Part shown: piece by piece, positions 17,817 through 26,240 of the stretch
Numbering within the stretch: position 1 is the stretch's first letter
Layout of the letters: every line of letters begins with the position of its first letter
Assembly (NCBI RefSeq): GCF_000320405.1
Contig: NZ_KB291627.1
Coordinates: forward strand, 1 to 37,755
Direction: 5' to 3'
Length of the DNA: 37,755 bases
Source of the DNA: Clostridium celatum DSM 1785
GTDB taxonomy: Bacteria; Bacillota; Clostridia; Clostridiales; Clostridiaceae
The notes under the pieces: generated by a model
Databases searched by the model: none
What the model saw: only the letters and a program-made list of their open reading frames with translations
Told to the model about the DNA's origin: nothing
Program-made: the position numbers and the translations under genes

Positions 17817-19909
17817 TTAATTAACACCAAATAATAGGTCACCATAAGTAGGAAGTCCCCAATAATCTTTTCCTACTAATGTTTCAAGTTCGTCTACTAC
17901 ACCACGTAAGTGTTGCATATTAATAAATATTGATTCTCTATAGTACTTTGCCATTTCAAGTAAATCAGTATGATTTTTAGCGTTCAAAACTGAACTTTCT
18001 AAAGTATCTAGTTTAGCGTAAAGATAATTACCTAATCTTGAAATATTAGAAAGTAATTTTTCTTCGAGCTCACATTGAATAGCTGGGTTTAATTGCTTTT
18101 TGCTATTTGCTATTTGTGCAATGTCACCTTGATATTTTAATATTGAAGGAATTATATTCTTTTTAACCATATCAATCATTGTAAGAGCTTCAATGTGGAT
18201 AGTTTTACAATAATTTTCCATCAATATTTCATATCTTGAATACAATTCAGTTTCAGAAAATACATGATGTTTAGTAAATAATTCAACATTTTTACTATGA
18301 ATGAAGTATGGAAGAGCATCAGGAGTAGTTTTTAAGTTTAAAAGTCCTCTCTTTTCTGCTTCTTCAATCCAATCATCACTATAGTTATTTCCATTAAATA
18401 TAATTCTTTTATGATCTCTAATTGTATTCTTTATAAGTGTATTTAAATCTTCATCAAAATTATTACTCTTTTCAAGAACATCTGCAAATTGGCTAAGTTC
18501 TTCAGCAACAATAGTATTTAAGATTATATTTGGACCTGCTATTGAGAAAGCAGAACCTAACATTCTAAATTCAAATTTATTACCTGTAAATGCAAATGGA
18601 GAAGTTCTATTCCTATCAGTAGTATCTTTAAAGAATTTTGGTAATACACGAACACCAATTTCCATTTGGCTCTTACATTTATCTGTATAAGCTGTTCCGT
18701 TTTCAATTGAAGTAATAATATTAGTTAACTCATCTCCAAGGAACATTGATACTATAGCAGGTGGAGCTTCATCTGCACCAAGTCTATGGTCATTTCCTGC
18801 ACTTGCAACTGATACTCTTAATAAATCTTGATAATCATCAACAGCTTTTATAACTGCTGTTAAGAATAATAAAAATTGTGCATTTTCAGATGGAGTATCA
18901 CCAGGCTCTAAAAGATTAACTCCAGTATCTGTAGAAATTGACCAGTTATTATGCTTACCACTACCATTTACACCGGCAAAAGGTTTTTCATGAAGTAAAC
19001 AAGCAAGTCCATGTTTGTTTGCTATAGATTTCATAAGTTCCATTGTAAGTTGATTATGATCTGTTGCTATATTAGTAGTAGTAAATATAGGAGCAAGCTC
19101 ATGTTGTGCAGGAGCAACCTCATTGTGTTTTGTTTTAGCTAGTACACCAAGCTTCCAAAGTTCTTCTTCAAGGTCTTTCATATATGCAGAAACTCTAGGC
19201 TTTATAGTGCCGAAATAATGATCTTCCATTTCTTGTCCTTTAGGAGGTCTTGCACCAAATAAAGTTCTACCACAATAAACTAAATGAGGTCTTTTTTCAT
19301 ACATTTCTTTATCGACAAGGAAATACTCTTGTTCAGGTCCAACAGTAGTAATGACTTTTTTTACGTTAGTCTTACCAAATAATTTTAATATACGTAAAGC
19401 TTGTTTATTTAAAGCTTGCATTGAACGTAAAACAGGAGTTTTTTTATCTAATGCTTCACCACTATATGAACAAAAGGCAGTAGAATACATAAAGTACCAT
19501 CTTTTATAAATGCATATGAAGTCGGATCCCAAGCGGTATAACCTCTAGCTTCAAAAGTTGCTCTAAGTCCACCGGATGGAAAGCTTGAAGCATCAGGTTC
19601 ACCTTGAACAAGTTCTTTTCCGGAAAATTCCATTATGATATTTCCATCTTTATCAGGTGATATAAAGCTATCATGCTTTTCAGCAGTAACACCAGTCATA
19701 GGTTGGAACCAATGAGTATAATGTGTTGCTCCTTTTTCTATTGCCCAATCTTTCATAGCATTGGCAACAACATTAGCAACTTCTAAATCAAGGTGTTTTC
19801 CTGCTGCTATAGTGTTTTTTAAAGCTTTATAAGTCTCTTTAGGTAATCTTGCTTTCATTACGCTATCATTAAAAACTAAACTTCCAAATAAATTTGGTAT
19901 ATCTTTCAT
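17817..19909 (-). pseudogene. glnN: Type III glutamine synthetase, broken by one-base loss
   Basis: This is GSIII (ATP-dependent ligation of ammonia to glutamate, a large hexamer-of-dimers enzyme), about 697 aa when joined, the usual length for the family. The first frame runs from ATG 19909 (SD AAAAGGGGG) to Ile142; the second resumes at ACT 19481 and runs to the stop. Between them only two bases (19483-19482) remain of a codon that relatives use for Pro in the LCI-P-TAF stretch, so one base is missing near 19483. Either side is well conserved ([26 protein letters not shown], then [41 protein letters not shown]). The rest is undamaged, which fits a sequencing deletion or a very recent mutation. 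Expression is likely controlled by the terminator hairpin in its leader. Confidence 0.87.
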
Positions 19910-19929
19910 AATAATTGCCCCCTTTTAAT

Positions 19930-19971
19930 AAAAAAAGGCACTGTGGACATTTAATAGTCCACAGCGCCTTT
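19930..19971 (-). terminator. Leader terminator (attenuator) upstream of glnN
   Basis: On the minus strand, AAAGGCGCTGTGGAC pairs with GTCCACAGTGCCTTT (one G-U pair, 8-nt loop), followed by TTTT. It lies between the promoter and the glnN SD, so transcription must read through it. Its 5' strand overlaps the AAAGGC-loop hairpin, so both cannot form at once. Confidence 0.88.
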
Positions 19972-19976
19972 GCTGT
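19961..19976 (-). promoter_or_regulatory. Putative ANTAR-target hairpin, glnN leader
   Basis: On the minus strand ACAGC-AAAGGC-GCTGT forms a 5-bp stem with a hexaloop whose position 1 is A and position 4 is G, the pattern known for ANTAR-protein RNA targets. It would begin about 5 nt after the predicted transcript start and uses bases of the terminator's 5' strand. Known targets usually have two such hairpins; only one is seen. Confidence 0.6.
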
Positions 19977-19986
19977 TTATGTAAGT

Positions 19987-20015
19987 ATTATATGCCTGAA
20001 AAATAAAAATGTAAA
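19987..20015 (-). promoter_or_regulatory. Sigma-A promoter of glnN
   Basis: On the minus strand TTTACA (20015-20010), a 17-nt spacer and TATAAT (19992-19987) give a near-consensus promoter. The predicted transcript start is near 19980. Confidence 0.75.
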
Positions 20016-20051
20016 TACTTTTTTGTAAAAAAACTAAAATTATTTTAAAAA

Positions 20052-20088
20052 TTAACTTATTAATTAAAAAAAAGTTATAATGTATAAT
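20052..20088 (+). promoter_or_regulatory. Candidate sigma-A promoter(s) of glnA
   Basis: There are two consecutive TATAAT boxes, 20076-20081 and 20083-20088. TTAACT (20052-20057) lies 18 nt before the first; the second has TTAATT 17 nt upstream. Starting from the second box, transcription would begin near 20095, right at the AAAGGC-loop hairpin. Confidence 0.55.
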
Positions 20089-20095
20089 ATTAGAA

Positions 20096-20113
20096 ATGAA
20101 CAAAGGCGTTCAT
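20096..20113 (+). promoter_or_regulatory. Putative ANTAR-target hairpin, glnA leader
   Basis: ATGAAC-AAAGGC-GTTCAT is a perfect 6-bp stem with the same hexaloop as the glnN hairpin (A at position 1, G at 4). It lies at or within a few bases of the predicted 5' end of the glnA transcript. Its loop and 3' strand are also the start of the 19-bp long-range stem. Confidence 0.65.
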
Positions 20114-20268
20114 CAAATAAATTTTAATACTATTAATCACAAGTGAGATTAAAATAATATTAATTTAGTCAAACTTGCAACTTTTACTTTAGAAAAGGAT
20201 GTTACATAAGAAATTTTCTTATGTGTGATTGTAGACTTTGAAAATTATTTGATGAGCGTCTTTTATAT
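20102..20268 (+). promoter_or_regulatory. glnA leader: 19-bp long-range stem, possible attenuator
   Basis: AAAGGCGTTCATCAAATAA (20102-20120) pairs with TTATTTGATGAGCGTCTTT (20245-20263) without interruption, using two G-U pairs. About 124 nt lie inside, including a hairpin ACATAAGA/TCTTATGT and a possible AATCACA/TGTGATT pairing. TTTTATATT follows the stem, a weak terminator tail. The stem excludes the 20096-20113 hairpin, mirroring the glnN leader. Whether it stops transcription is inferred. Confidence 0.6.
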
Positions 20269-20395
20269 TGGGAATAGTTATTTTTATAAATAAAATAGAA
20301 TATCTATTAATAGTGAATTATAAGTAGACTATATGGATAGATACTCAAGTGAAAAGATATTGTATATTCTTAGTTACAATTAGGGGGTATAAGGT

Positions 20396-21712
20396 ATGGC
20401 GTATTCAATTAAGGAAGTTTTAGAGTTTGTCGAAGAAAATGATGTAAAATTTATTAGACTTGCTTTCTGTGATCTTTTTGAGTCCCAAAAAAATATTTCT
20501 ATAATGCCAGATGAATTAGAAAGGGCATTTAATGAAGGTATTTCTTTTGATGCATCTGCAATAAAAGGATTTGCTGATGTGTCAAAATCAGATTTGTTAT
20601 TATTTCCAGATCCAAGTACATTAAATGTGCTTCCATGGAGGCCTCAACAAGGAAGGGTTGTTAGGTTCTTTTGTGATATAAAGACACCAGAAAAGAAAAA
20701 TGTTGAATATGATAGTAGAAACATATTAAAAAATACTATTAAGAAGTGCATTTCAAAAGGATATACGCCTTATATTGGAACAGAATGTGAATTTTATTTG
20801 TTTAAAACAGATGAAAATGGTGATCCAACAACAGTACCACATGATAATGGGGGATATTTAGATATTGCACCAATTGATAAGGGAGAAAATATAAGACGTG
20901 AAATATGCCTTTGTTTAAAAGAAATGGGAATAAAACCAGAAAGTTCACATCATGAACAAGGACCAGGACAAAATGAGATTGATTTTAAATACAGTGATTC
21001 ATTAACTGCTGCAGATAATTTTTTAACATTTAAATCTGTTGTAAAGGCGATTTCAGCGAGAAATGGGCTTTTTGCATCATTTATTCCTAAGCCATTAGAA
21101 AATAAGAGTGGAAATGGACTTCATATAAATATTTCTATTTCAAAGAATGGTTTAAATATATTTAGAAATAATAATAATGAATACTCAAAGGAAGTAGAAA
21201 GTTTTATTGCTGGAATTTTAGATAAAATAAAAGAAATTACATTATTTTTAAATCCTATAATAAACTCTTATGAGCGTTTTGGAAAATTTGAAGCACCTAA
21301 ATATATTTCATGGTCACATCAAAATCGCTCACAACTTATTAGAATACCAGCAGCAACAGGTGAAAAGATGAGGATGGAGTTAAGATCACCTGATTCAGCA
21401 ATTAATCCATATTTAGCATTTTCGTTAATTATTAGTGCGGGGCTTTATGGAATTGAAAATAATTTAATATTATCAGATGAAGTAAATGAGAATTTGTATA
21501 CAGCTAATGAAAAAATAACAAATAATATAGAAAAATTACCAGAGAATATTAAGGAAGCCATTGATATTGCAAAAAATAGTGAATTCATAAAAAATACAAT
21601 AGGTGAAGAGGTTTTAAGTAAATATATTTGTTTAAAGGAAGAAGAATACAACCAATATATTAGTTCGGAAAATAAAGAAGAAATAAAAAAAATGTATTTT
21701 GAGTGTATTTAA
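20396..21712 (+). CDS. glnA: Type I glutamine synthetase
   Basis: GSI (438 aa) makes glutamine from glutamate, ammonia and ATP and forms a dodecamer. The N-terminal beta-grasp part is followed by the catalytic domain with the metal and substrate residues: GTECEFYLF, HHEQGPGQNEIDF, NGLHINIS, NRSQLIRIP and RMELRSPDSAINPY. Its length fits the short GSI-alpha form without the adenylylation segment, as in other Firmicutes, so activity is probably controlled by feedback. ATG 20396 follows AGGGGG. The long structured leader (from about 20095) suggests attenuation control. The ANTAR gene follows directly, its SD lying 10 nt after the glnA stop. Confidence 0.95.
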   Translation: MAYSIKEVLEFVEENDVKFIRLAFCDLFESQKNISIMPDELERAFNEGISFDASAIKGFADVSKSDLLLFPDPSTLNVLPWRPQQGRVVRFFCDIKTPEKKNVEYDSRNILKNTIKKCISKGYTPYIGTECEFYLFKTDENGDPTTVPHDNGGYLDIAPIDKGENIRREICLCLKEMGIKPESSHHEQGPGQNEIDFKYSDSLTAADNFLTFKSVVKAISARNGLFASFIPKPLENKSGNGLHINISISKNGLNIFRNNNNEYSKEVESFIAGILDKIKEITLFLNPIINSYERFGKFEAPKYISWSHQNRSQLIRIPAATGEKMRMELRSPDSAINPYLAFSLIISAGLYGIENNLILSDEVNENLYTANEKITNNIEKLPENIKEAIDIAKNSEFIKNTIGEEVLSKYICLKEEEYNQYISSENKEEIKKMYFECI

Positions 21713-21735
21713 GCTGGTATAAGGGGGCGATTTTT

Positions 21736-22305
21736 ATAGATAGTGTATTAATTGTATCAAGTAGTAAAAAAGGTATAACCTTTTTTACTGAAATGCTCTC
21801 TCAAAATTCTTATGAGGAAATCGTCACTGTAACAAATGGTGGAGAAGCAAGAAGACTTTTAGTAGAAAGAGATTTTGATTTGTGCATTATTAATGCGCCG
21901 TTAGTAGATGAATTTGGGGATGAATTTGCCAGCAATATAGTATCAAATGGAATAGGACAAGCAATTTTAGTTGTTAAAACAGATATTTATAATGAAGTTT
22001 CTGAAAAGGTTGAAAAATTAGGTGTAATTACTATAGCTAAACCAATGAATAGAGCAATATTTTGGAGTGCGTTAAAAATAGCAACAGCTACCTTTAATAA
22101 AATTTCAATATTAAAGAATGAAAATAATAAACTATTACAAAAGATAGAAGATATTAGAATGATAGATAGAGCTAAATGCATATTAATTCAATATTTAAAT
22201 ATGACGGAGGCAGAAGCGCATAGATATATAGAAAAACAAGCTATGGATATGAGAACTACAAAAAGGTCTATAGCTGATGGAATATTAAAAACATACGAAA
22301 ACTGA
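21736..22305 (+). CDS. ANTAR-domain antiterminator with degenerate receiver
   Basis: This RNA-binding regulator would let transcription pass leader terminators. Residues 1 to about 115 form a receiver-like domain, but the acidic pair is replaced by Ser (VSSSKK) and the phospho-acceptor position is Asn53 (CIINAPL); the conserved Lys of IAKP remains. A coiled-coil linker leads to the ANTAR three-helix domain with RAKCILIQYLNMTEAEAHRYI. The start is odd: a strong SD (AAGGGGG, 21721-21727) is followed by no ATG, GTG or TTG at proper spacing; in frame there are only ATT 21730 and ATA 21736. The ATA gives a natural start MDSVLIVSS. An upstream GTG at 21703 lies before the SD and overlaps glnA, so it is unlikely. 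The ATA may be a real rare start or a base error. It ends at a strong terminator. Confidence 0.85.
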   Translation: MDSVLIVSSSKKGITFFTEMLSQNSYEEIVTVTNGGEARRLLVERDFDLCIINAPLVDEFGDEFASNIVSNGIGQAILVVKTDIYNEVSEKVEKLGVITIAKPMNRAIFWSALKIATATFNKISILKNENNKLLQKIEDIRMIDRAKCILIQYLNMTEAEAHRYIEKQAMDMRTTKRSIADGILKTYEN

Positions 22306-22310
22306 AAATA

Positions 22311-22362
22311 AAAAGAAGTTGTATCTATAACACAATTGAATGTTGATACAACTTCTTTTATA
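22311..22362 (+). terminator. Terminator of glnA-ANTAR operon
   Basis: A 15-bp perfect stem, AAAAGAAGTTGTATC (22311-22325) with GATACAACTTCTTTT (22345-22359), has a 19-nt loop and a T-rich 3' side. Confidence 0.88.
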
Positions 22363-22425
22363 TATAATCTTATAAATTATAATATATAATAAATAATAAG
22401 TTTAATTTAGTTAGGTGGTAATAAG

Positions 22426-22938
22426 ATGCTTAAAGAAATAAGTGAAAAAGAATTTGAAGATAAGGTTAATATAAGATTTAAAAATATAAATGAAGGTTTT
22501 TTTAGATTTAATAATAAAATTTTAAAAGTTAATGAAGAGTGCGAAGAGAAAAATATGATAAGTTTTATGGAGCAGGCTTTTGATTTAAATGGTGAAGATA
22601 ATGCGTATGTAGATTTTTATTATAATTATATAGATGATGAAGCTAAAGAAAAATTTGAAAAATTATTATGTCAAGAAGATAAGGAGTTTTTAGAAAATTT
22701 TAAAAATCAATGCAATGATAAAGGGGTATATTATAGGTTATCAAAAGATAGTATACCATTTATAACAAGATTAAATATAAATGAAGTTCTATTTTGTACT
22801 ATTTATTTTACTAAAAAGCCTATGACTATATGGGGAAATTACAATAAAAAATTCCCTATATTTTATGATTCTGAAAAAGTATTAGAGTTATATGATATTA
22901 TTGCAAAAAATAATAAATTAATAATTGAACAAAATTAA
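22426..22938 (+). CDS. Hypothetical protein of nitrogen island
   Basis: The protein has 170 aa, is acidic and probably cytosolic, with no signal peptide or membrane helix. I do not recognise the family. It begins with a helical, charged stretch (residues 1-30), has a central DYYYNYIDDEA-like acidic helix region and two hydrophobic strands near 125-135 and 145-150. ATG 22426 follows AGGTGG with good spacing. It stands alone between the ANTAR terminator and the second kinase, which has its own promoter. Confidence 0.65.
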   Translation: MLKEISEKEFEDKVNIRFKNINEGFFRFNNKILKVNEECEEKNMISFMEQAFDLNGEDNAYVDFYYNYIDDEAKEKFEKLLCQEDKEFLENFKNQCNDKGVYYRLSKDSIPFITRLNINEVLFCTIYFTKKPMTIWGNYNKKFPIFYDSEKVLELYDIIAKNNKLIIEQN

Positions 22939-23017
22939 AATTAAGATAATAAATTAAAATTAAAATATACTATTGTTGGGAAAATAATAATTTTATTGAA
23001 TAAATGGTAAAAAAAGG

Positions 23018-23046
23018 TTGAAACAATTGGTGAAAAAAAGTATAAT
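23018..23046 (+). promoter_or_regulatory. Sigma-A promoter of second kinase
   Basis: TTGAAA (23018-23023), a 17-nt spacer and TATAAT (23041-23046) make one of the best sigma-A matches in the window, 64 nt before the kinase start. Confidence 0.72.
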
Positions 23047-23109
23047 AATGTTTGGGATAAAAAGTTAAAAGTTGTAATTTGTTAGAAGAAAATAGGGGGT
23101 GGGGAGAAA

Positions 23110-24314
23110 ATGTTGGAAAGCACAAATACAGAAAATCAAAATTATTTACAATATTTTTTCGATATTTCTGTAGAACTTATGGCTATAATCGATATAAATA
23201 ATAAGTTTAAACGTGTAAGTAAAAGCTGGACGGATATTTTGGGGTGGAATGAAGAAGAACTTTTAGATTCAAATTGGGATAAATTTATACATGTAGATGA
23301 AATAGATACGATTAAAAAGTTTATCGCTGATATATATATAAAAAAAGAAATAAGAAATACAAAAATAAAGTTTAAATGTAAAGATGAAAAATATAAATGG
23401 ATAGAGTGTAATATAAAATATATAGAAAGTAATAAAATTTTTATTGTTAGTGGAAGAGATGTTACAGAGAGTTTGCTAATTAAAGAAGAAAAAGTGTCTT
23501 ATGAAAAAGCAATTGAAGTAGAAACTATGAAAAATCAATTTTTCTCAAACGTTTCGCATGAATTTAAAACACCTTTAAATATTATTTTAACAACAATGCA
23601 ACTTATAAATAGTAATATAGAATCTAAAAACATAATATCATCATCTGAAATCAATCTAGAGAAATATATGAATTCTATTAAACAAAATTGTTATAGATTA
23701 TTAAGGCTTGTAAATAATATAATAGATATGAGTAGAATTGATTATGGATATTTTGAAACTCATCTAGGAAATTATAATATTGTTAGTGTAGTTGAAGATA
23801 TAACAATGTCTATATTAGAATATGTAAAAGTAAAAGGAATTAATCTTATATTTGATACAGAAATAGAAGAAGAAATAATAGCGTGTGATCCTGATAAAAT
23901 TGAAAGAATAATATTAAATTTATTATCTAATGCAATTAAATATACAGATAAAGGTGGAACATAAAAGTAAGTGTAAAAACTAATGATAATAATGTATATA
24001 TATCAGTGATGGACACTGGAATAGGTATTCCAAATGATAAGTTACCACATATATTTGATAGATATACTCAAATTGATAATGGAATAACGAGAAAGTGGAA
24101 TGGAAGTGGAATAGGATTATCGCTTGTAAAATCATTAGTAGAATTACAAGGTGGAAAAATATCTGCTAAAAGTGAATTTGAAAAAGGTAGTGATTTTATA
24201 ATTATGCTTCCAATAAAACAAATTGAAGTTAAAAATAATATAAGCACAATGAATAATTTAACTACTTCAAAGGTTGAGAAATGTAATATAGAATTTTCAG
24301 ATATATATAATTAA
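23110..24314 (+). pseudogene. PAS sensor histidine kinase, broken by one-base loss
   Basis: The gene encodes about 401 aa when joined. A PAS domain (about 12-125, ELMAIIDINN, ILGWNEEELL) is followed by HisKA with His150 in SHEFKTPLN and an HATPase with N-box LNLLSNAIKY, DTGIGIP, IFDRY and GSGIGLSLVKSL. The frame from ATG 23110 stops at 23962-23964 inside the ATPase domain, right after KYTDKGG. Reading resumes in the -1 frame with KVSVKTNDNN, so one base (probably an A near 23958-23960) is missing. As written, the first part lacks the ATP-binding G-boxes and would be inactive. The part from PAS onward is close to the third PAS, HisKA and ATPase of the 13317 kinase, including the C-terminal VEKCNIEFSDIY. 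SD GGGGTGGGG. Confidence 0.84.
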
Positions 24315-24340
24315 AAAATAAAATAAAGTATATTAATGAT

Positions 24341-24408
24341 AAATATAAGTCTCTAAATAATATTATTTTAAAAATATTATTTAGAGACTTATATTTTTAT
24401 TTTTTTAA
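24341..24408. terminator. Bidirectional terminator, 24-bp stem
   Basis: A perfect 24-bp inverted repeat (24341-24364 with 24373-24396, core AAGTCTCTAAATAATATT) has an 8-nt loop. T-rich sequence follows on the plus strand and A-rich sequence precedes it, so it can end both the kinase and the convergent permease genes. Confidence 0.9.
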
Positions 24409-24415
24409 TTATATT

Positions 24416-24946
24416 TTATTTAGTATAAATTTTATTTATACTTTCTTTTCCCATTAATAAAGTAATAAAATAACTCATTAAAATAACACCGGGAATATCT
24501 ATAAACAACCTTACTAAAGTAAATTTATATCCTAAAGATGAAAATTCAAATAATAAAGTAGAGACTTTAGTAAGACACCAAGCGGTCATAAAAATTAAAA
24601 CATTACTAAATTTAGCACCTTTTTTTATTAATATTGCAGTAAATGGAAATGATGCATACATGGGACCAGCAGCAATGGAGCCAATGAGCATAGCTAATAG
24701 GATTCCAATAAAGCCAGATTGATCGCCCATAAATTTAATTAGTGTTTCTCGTGGTACCCAAGCATCCATTAAACCAAGTAAAAGCATAATTGGTGGAAGA
24801 ACACTTAGCATTTGTATAAAACTTGATTTGGCATTAGAAATAGTATTAAAAGCAAACTCACTTTTAAAGATAAACAATAGAATAAGTACAAAAACTAACA
24901 AAATAAATACTTTATATCTTTTTATAACATTAACTAAAGTTTTCAT
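24416..24946 (-). CDS. Half-size permease, second half (ArsP_1/DUF318-like)
   Basis: The protein has 176 aa, with about five membrane helices. It resembles by eye one repeat of the ArsP_1 (DUF318) predicted permease family: a long hydrophobic helix, a GLMDAWVPRE segment, a glycine-rich core (IGSIAAGPMYASFP) and a following KKGAKFSN turn. Full-length members are about 300-350 residues with two such repeats; here each repeat is a separate gene, overlapping by 4 nt (ATGA). The two products presumably pair to form the transporter. The substrate cannot be told; I see no arsenic genes nearby. Confidence 0.68.
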   Translation of the reverse strand: MKTLVNVIKRYKVFILLVFVLILLFIFKSEFAFNTISNAKSSFIQMLSVLPPIMLLLGLMDAWVPRETLIKFMGDQSGFIGILLAMLIGSIAAGPMYASFPFTAILIKKGAKFSNVLIFMTAWCLTKVSTLLFEFSSLGYKFTLVRLFIDIPGVILMSYFITLLMGKESINKIYTK

Positions 24947-25428
24947 ATTAGCATCATAACCTTTCCTAATATTAATCCAACTATAATAGAAAATAAAAAA
25001 GCTATAAAATTTCTAAGAAAAGCAGCTTTAGCACCAATGTATTTAGACTCAAGTGGAAAAGTAACAATACCGACCATTGCTAATGTAGAAACTAAAGCTG
25101 CAACTTGAGAGTATCCAGCTCCATTTATTAGTAATGTATTGCCTAATGAAAATGCTACAAAAGTTGGCATCATAGTAATTGAGCCTATTACTGCAGAGAA
25201 TATAACTCCTAACACACCAGAACTTTCACCAATTAAATGAGAAATAGTTTCAGCATCTAAAAAAGATAGCAGCATTCCAACTATTATTATTATTGATAGA
25301 AATTGAGGCATTATATTTTCAAATGATTTTAAACCGGTAATTATAGCTGTTTTTGTTTTCTTTTTATCTTTAAAAAAAGAAATAATAAGAAAAATTATAG
25401 CAATAGAATATAAGATTTTAGATGTCAT
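24943..25428 (-). CDS. Half-size permease, first half (ArsP_1/DUF318-like)
   Basis: The protein has 161 aa, about five membrane helices. Its repeat core (LLSFLDAETISHLIGE, IGSITMMPTFVAFSLG, NGAGYSQ) parallels LLGLMDAWVPRETLIKFMGD, IGSIAAGPMYASFP and KGAKFS of the downstream gene, so the pair arose from the same repeat. It is the first gene of a two-gene unit whose stop overlaps the next start. An AGGAG-type SD lies just before ATG 25428. Together they equal one full ArsP_1-like permease. Confidence 0.68.
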   Translation of the reverse strand: MTSKILYSIAIIFLIISFFKDKKKTKTAIITGLKSFENIMPQFLSIIIIVGMLLSFLDAETISHLIGESSGVLGVIFSAVIGSITMMPTFVAFSLGNTLLINGAGYSQVAALVSTLAMVGIVTFPLESKYIGAKAAFLRNFIAFLFSIIVGLILGKVMMLI

Positions 25429-25542
25429 ATAATACTCCTCAATATAGTAGTAAAAATATATAATTTAATTAAAATATATATATGTTATTAAATTGGTATA
25501 TGTGAATATATAATTTAAACAGATATAAATGGAGGTATAGTT

Positions 25543-26160
25543 ATGGATATATATACAATAGGACATTCTAATTATTCTATAGAAAGATTGATAGAAATGT
25601 TAAAATATTTTGGAATTGATTGCGTAGTTGATATTAGAGGTACTCCATATTCAAAATATAATGTTCAATTTGATAAGGAAACTATTAAATATACTTTAAC
25701 TAAAGCAGGATTTATATATATTTATATGGCAAAGGAATTTGCAGCAAAAAGAATAAATAAACAATCATATAATGAAGAGGGATATTCTGATTTTGAAAAA
25801 GTAATATATGAAGATGATTTTATTAAAGGAATTGAAAGATTGAAGGTTGGATGTGAAAAGGGGTATAAGATAGTATTACTTGGTGCAATGCAAGATCCTT
25901 TAAGATGTCATAGGAGTATTTTGGTAGGAAGAGCATTAAGAAAAGCTGGATTTAATGTTAAGCATATATTAGATGATTACTCTATTGTTTCGCAAGAGAA
26001 AATTGAAGAGGGGCTTTTAGATAAATATTTTAGCAACAGAGGGCAATTGACTATAGATTCATTACTTGGGAATGAAATTAGTGAAGATGAAATGGTAGAA
26101 GAAGGGTATAGGCTAGCCAATAAAGAGATAGGTTATAGAATAGAAAATATTTTGAAGTAA
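25543..26160 (+). CDS. DUF488 family protein
   Basis: The protein has 205 aa and is cytosolic. Family signatures visible are YTIGHSNYS at the N-terminus, VVDIRGTPYS and, in the C-terminal half, a CHR motif in DPLRCHRSI with conserved Cys and Arg. The biochemical role of DUF488 is not established as far as I know. ATG 25543 follows GGAGGT. It is a single-gene unit with a convergent terminator after it, and no functional link to its neighbours is apparent. Confidence 0.86.
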   Translation: MDIYTIGHSNYSIERLIEMLKYFGIDCVVDIRGTPYSKYNVQFDKETIKYTLTKAGFIYIYMAKEFAAKRINKQSYNEEGYSDFEKVIYEDDFIKGIERLKVGCEKGYKIVLLGAMQDPLRCHRSILVGRALRKAGFNVKHILDDYSIVSQEKIEEGLLDKYFSNRGQLTIDSLLGNEISEDEMVEEGYRLANKEIGYRIENILK

Positions 26161-26167
26161 AAGTAAA

Positions 26168-26215
26168 AAAATGATGATATAAAACTAATATTACATAAAT
26201 TTATATCATCATTTT
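26168..26215. terminator. Bidirectional terminator DUF488/patatin
   Basis: A 16-bp perfect stem, AAAATGATGATATAAA (26168-26183) with its complement at 26200-26215, has A-runs before and T-runs after, and serves both convergent genes. Confidence 0.85.
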
Positions 26216-26240
26216 CATATTCAAATTTTAACTATTAATA

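Larger units (their letters stand above)
19910..20395. other. Divergent control region of glnN and glnA
   Basis: These 486 bases between divergent start codons hold no gene I can support. From left to right: glnN SD, glnN leader terminator with an overlapping AAAGGC-loop hairpin, glnN promoter (19987-20015), glnA promoter (20052-20088), glnA leader with its own AAAGGC-loop hairpin and a 19-bp long-range stem, then about 130 AT-rich bases ending in the glnA SD (AGGGGG). Confidence 0.75.

Noticed and set aside
23950..24010. Programmed frameshift in the second kinase
   Set aside because: No slippery run or stimulatory structure is present; a single missing base fits better, as in glnN and the permease.
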